From positions 1 to 15,558 of the forward strand of contig JAYTIQ010000008.1 of the NCBI GenBank assembly GCA_043731705.1: 15,558 nucleotides of DNA. The letters are read 5' to 3'. A program made the translations under genes and the position numbers. This document shows, one piece after another, positions 14,311 through 15,558 of this stretch (its first letter is position 1; every line of letters begins with the position of its first letter). The DNA comes from Rugosibacter sp043731705. GTDB taxonomy: Bacteria > Pseudomonadota > Gammaproteobacteria > Burkholderiales > Rhodocyclaceae. Below the pieces are notes generated by a model that saw nothing but the letters and a program-made list of their open reading frames with translations, had not been told where the DNA came from and ran no database searches.

Positions 14311-14824
14311 AAAAAAAATCTAAATAGTCGGTCAATATACTGACGTTGGTGAACGTTTTTCGGATTGCCCTTATTTTTTGGCATAGAAAGTATAGCCATG
14401 ATGCTCAATGAACTCCAGCACTCAAGGCGGGGCGCATTGCAAAAAATGCTCAGTCACTCTCACGCATATGTGCAATGGTTTTTTGGTGGAAAAGTATTCA
14501 TGAAACTCCTTGGAAAACCTTGGATCTTTGCGCCGATTTCCTTCCCTTCCCAACTGCAACTCGTTAAATGGCAACGGTAGCGGCGAATCGGTATAAAGAT
14601 GCTCATGAGCAAATCTACCAAGCGGCGTAGGATGCGGTATACCGATCCCTTGCACCGGGCATATGCGTTCGGGAGAAGCATGACCAATCGCGTCCGCGTG
14701 ATCACTCTCGGTGACAAAAGACGCGTTCCTACTCTCAACTGCCAATGACGCCGTGCCGCATTGGCTACACCGCGTTCCGCCCTGCTGTCGATCAAAGCCA
14801 GTCCTGGCGAAGTCTCTGACACGA
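14311..14824. other. Upstream region of the signalling operon, no supported gene
   Basis: Frames of up to 139 codons are open on the minus strand here (14422-14841, 14460-14828), but their composition is not protein-like, two overlapping frames compete and neither has a ribosome site I trust. The promoter of the KaiC-like operon should lie in 14311-14420; a TATACT box is visible on the minus strand near 14390, but no convincing partner hexamer can be assigned. Confidence 0.5.
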
Positions 14825-15013
14825 TCAAGGTGCAACGACATGAGTTGCTACCACGCTTCCACCTTCATTCTCCCAGCCAGCCAGTTCAGCTTTCTGCCGT
14901 TTTTTTTGCTTGTTGCAAATGCGCTTGACCACAAGCGAAGCGAAAACGGTAGCGATAATTGCGCCACCAATCAATAGCACACATGGTGAGAAGAAGCGTT
15001 TATGACTTGTCAT
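14825..15013 (-). CDS. Small membrane protein of unknown function
   Basis: The protein has 62 residues: a short basic start (MTSHKRF), one transmembrane segment (about residues 10-29), a strongly basic stretch (KRICNKQKKRQK) that should face the cytoplasm, and a tail with the small-protein motif AGWENEGGSV. The ATG at 15013 has AAAGGG about 9 bases upstream. I do not recognise a named family. It lies 81 bases downstream of the CsbD relic. Confidence 0.6.
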   Translation of the reverse strand: MTSHKRFFSPCVLLIGGAIIATVFASLVVKRICNKQKKRQKAELAGWENEGGSVVATHVVAP

Positions 15014-15094
15014 GATGAAAGCCCTTTCAAGTAAGTCGTGCCGACATCGGTAACCTTGACCCTTTAAGAGGGTAATGCCACTCTGCGACAGAGG

Positions 15095-15190
15095 TTAGGT
15101 CAGTAGAAGCTTTTCGAACATTAATTCTTTATCAAGTTTTTCAAAACTCTTGATTTGCTTCCAAGTACCTTCACCAATATCCCAGTTCAT
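15095..15190 (-). pseudogene. CsbD gene reduced to a 31-codon in-frame remnant
   Basis: The frame starts MNWDIGEGTWKQ, the CsbD N-terminus, and jumps directly to IKSFEKLDKE, the CsbD C-terminus, then runs on for MFEKLLLT-stop. Compared with the CsbD gene at 2942-3145, the middle of about 44 codons is missing, apparently by recombination between two TTGCTT stretches, and the frame is preserved. The original stop is lost. The Shine-Dalgarno has decayed from AAAGGAG to AAAGAAG, and the upstream palindrome is damaged, so it is probably not expressed well. Confidence 0.75.
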
Positions 15191-15380
15191 AGCAAACTTC
15201 TTTGTTTAAATCCCGATTAGTGAAATTACCAAGTCGGCAGTCTTGCTACAGTCAACTTCCATTTATTTGTATGGCCTACACAATGAGAAATCGCGAAGAA
15301 TAATGTGTGTAACAACTGGAGCCAATTCATACATGAAAGTTCAAGACATGAATGTGAGATTAATGATATTTCCGGATGTA

Positions 15381-15402
15381 TTCTGTGCGGTGCCGTACAG
15401 AA
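15381..15402. promoter_or_regulatory. Copy C of the CGCACAGA palindrome family
   Basis: TTCTGT-GCGGTGCCGT-ACAGAA has matching outer arms and a nearly symmetrical centre. It lies about 190 bases upstream of the CsbD relic start. On the minus strand its right half reads CCGCACAGAA, matching the other two copies. Confidence 0.45.
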
Positions 15403-15558
15403 ACTGAATCCATCTGGCTTGCTTTAGCACTGTACTAAGCACATTCCGTTATGCTTAAAATACCAATAGGCGTAGCTTCAGATAAGACAACGCCTAGCTC
15501 ACCGAGCATCAGAAAAAGGGAGGGATTGGTGCTAGGCTATTGAGCCTATTCGCCAACT
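15403..15558. other. Noncoding end of window with short inverted repeats
   Basis: No gene is seen. GCCTAGC (15492-15498) pairs with GCTAGGC (15531-15537), and TAGGCT-ATTG-AGCCTA forms a small hairpin near 15533-15548. Their role is unknown, and the window ends here. Confidence 0.3.

Noticed and set aside
14422..14841. A 139-codon minus-strand frame, and an overlapping 122-codon one
   Set aside because: Composition is not convincing, no motif is recognised, there is no clear ribosome site, and two frames compete over the same bases.
1..15558. CRISPR array, tRNA, rRNA or integrase/attachment site
   Set aside because: No regularly spaced repeats, no cloverleaf with the conserved TTC-A arm, no rRNA-like sequence and no recombinase gene were found by reading.

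Overview
The window looks like chromosomal DNA of a betaproteobacterium, possibly in or near the Nitrosomonadales or Methylophilaceae. This rests on general protein character, moderate GC content and the set of gene families; no phylogenetic marker is present, so it is an inference. Nearly every convincing gene is on the minus strand. There is no tRNA, rRNA, CRISPR array or intact transposase.

Layout by coordinate: (1) 9-1961, a large AsmA-family envelope protein. (2) 1970-2440, a gap holding a decayed DUF302 gene end. (3) 2440-3250, an envelope/general-stress cluster: a strong terminator, a BON-domain lipoprotein, a 28-codon ORF coupled to it by ATGA overlap, and a CsbD-family gene with palindromes upstream. 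(4) 3260-3617, a gap with a DUF3309 relic. (5) 3618-4593, a small secreted protein and a putative lipoprotein. (6) 4764-6218, a glycine-zipper envelope protein translationally coupled to a divergent CsbD-like gene, preceded by a 24-codon ORF. (7) 6353-6997, a possible Uma2 relic and a DUF302 gene broken at a G8/C8 tract. (8) 7139-8462, a probable copper/metal-handling group: a Met-rich exported protein, a small membrane protein interrupted by an in-frame TAA, and a Cys-rich Csp-like four-helix-bundle protein. (9) 8463-9140, noncoding DNA with hairpins and another DUF302 relic. (10) 9152-14310, a signalling operon transcribed leftward: a frameshifted gene of unknown function, a double-domain KaiC-like ATPase, a hybrid histidine kinase and a GGDEF-EAL protein. 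(11) 14311-15558, a small membrane protein, a CsbD microgene relic and hairpin-rich DNA.

The signalling operon is the most interesting system. Its four genes overlap or nearly touch (8-nt overlap, 27-nt gap, 14-nt overlap). The kinase and the GGDEF-EAL protein begin with the same coiled-coil module of about 120 residues and have no recognisable sensor domain, so the two outputs (phosphotransfer and cyclic-di-GMP) may share one input partner. The KaiC-like ATPase is the obvious candidate. It keeps both Walker A motifs but lacks the usual phosphorylatable Ser/Thr pair, which argues against a cyanobacterial-type clock.

The second theme is repeated duplication and decay of small stress genes: one DUF302 gene plus two DUF302 tails, two CsbD genes plus a CsbD gene reduced to 31 codons, and a BON gene whose 5' end has been duplicated into a coupled micro-ORF. 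Two frameshifts lie at G/C homopolymers and could be sequencing errors, true mutations or phase-variable switches; the sequence alone cannot decide. A palindromic motif with the core CGCACAGA recurs upstream of three minus-strand stress or metal genes and may mark a shared regulon.
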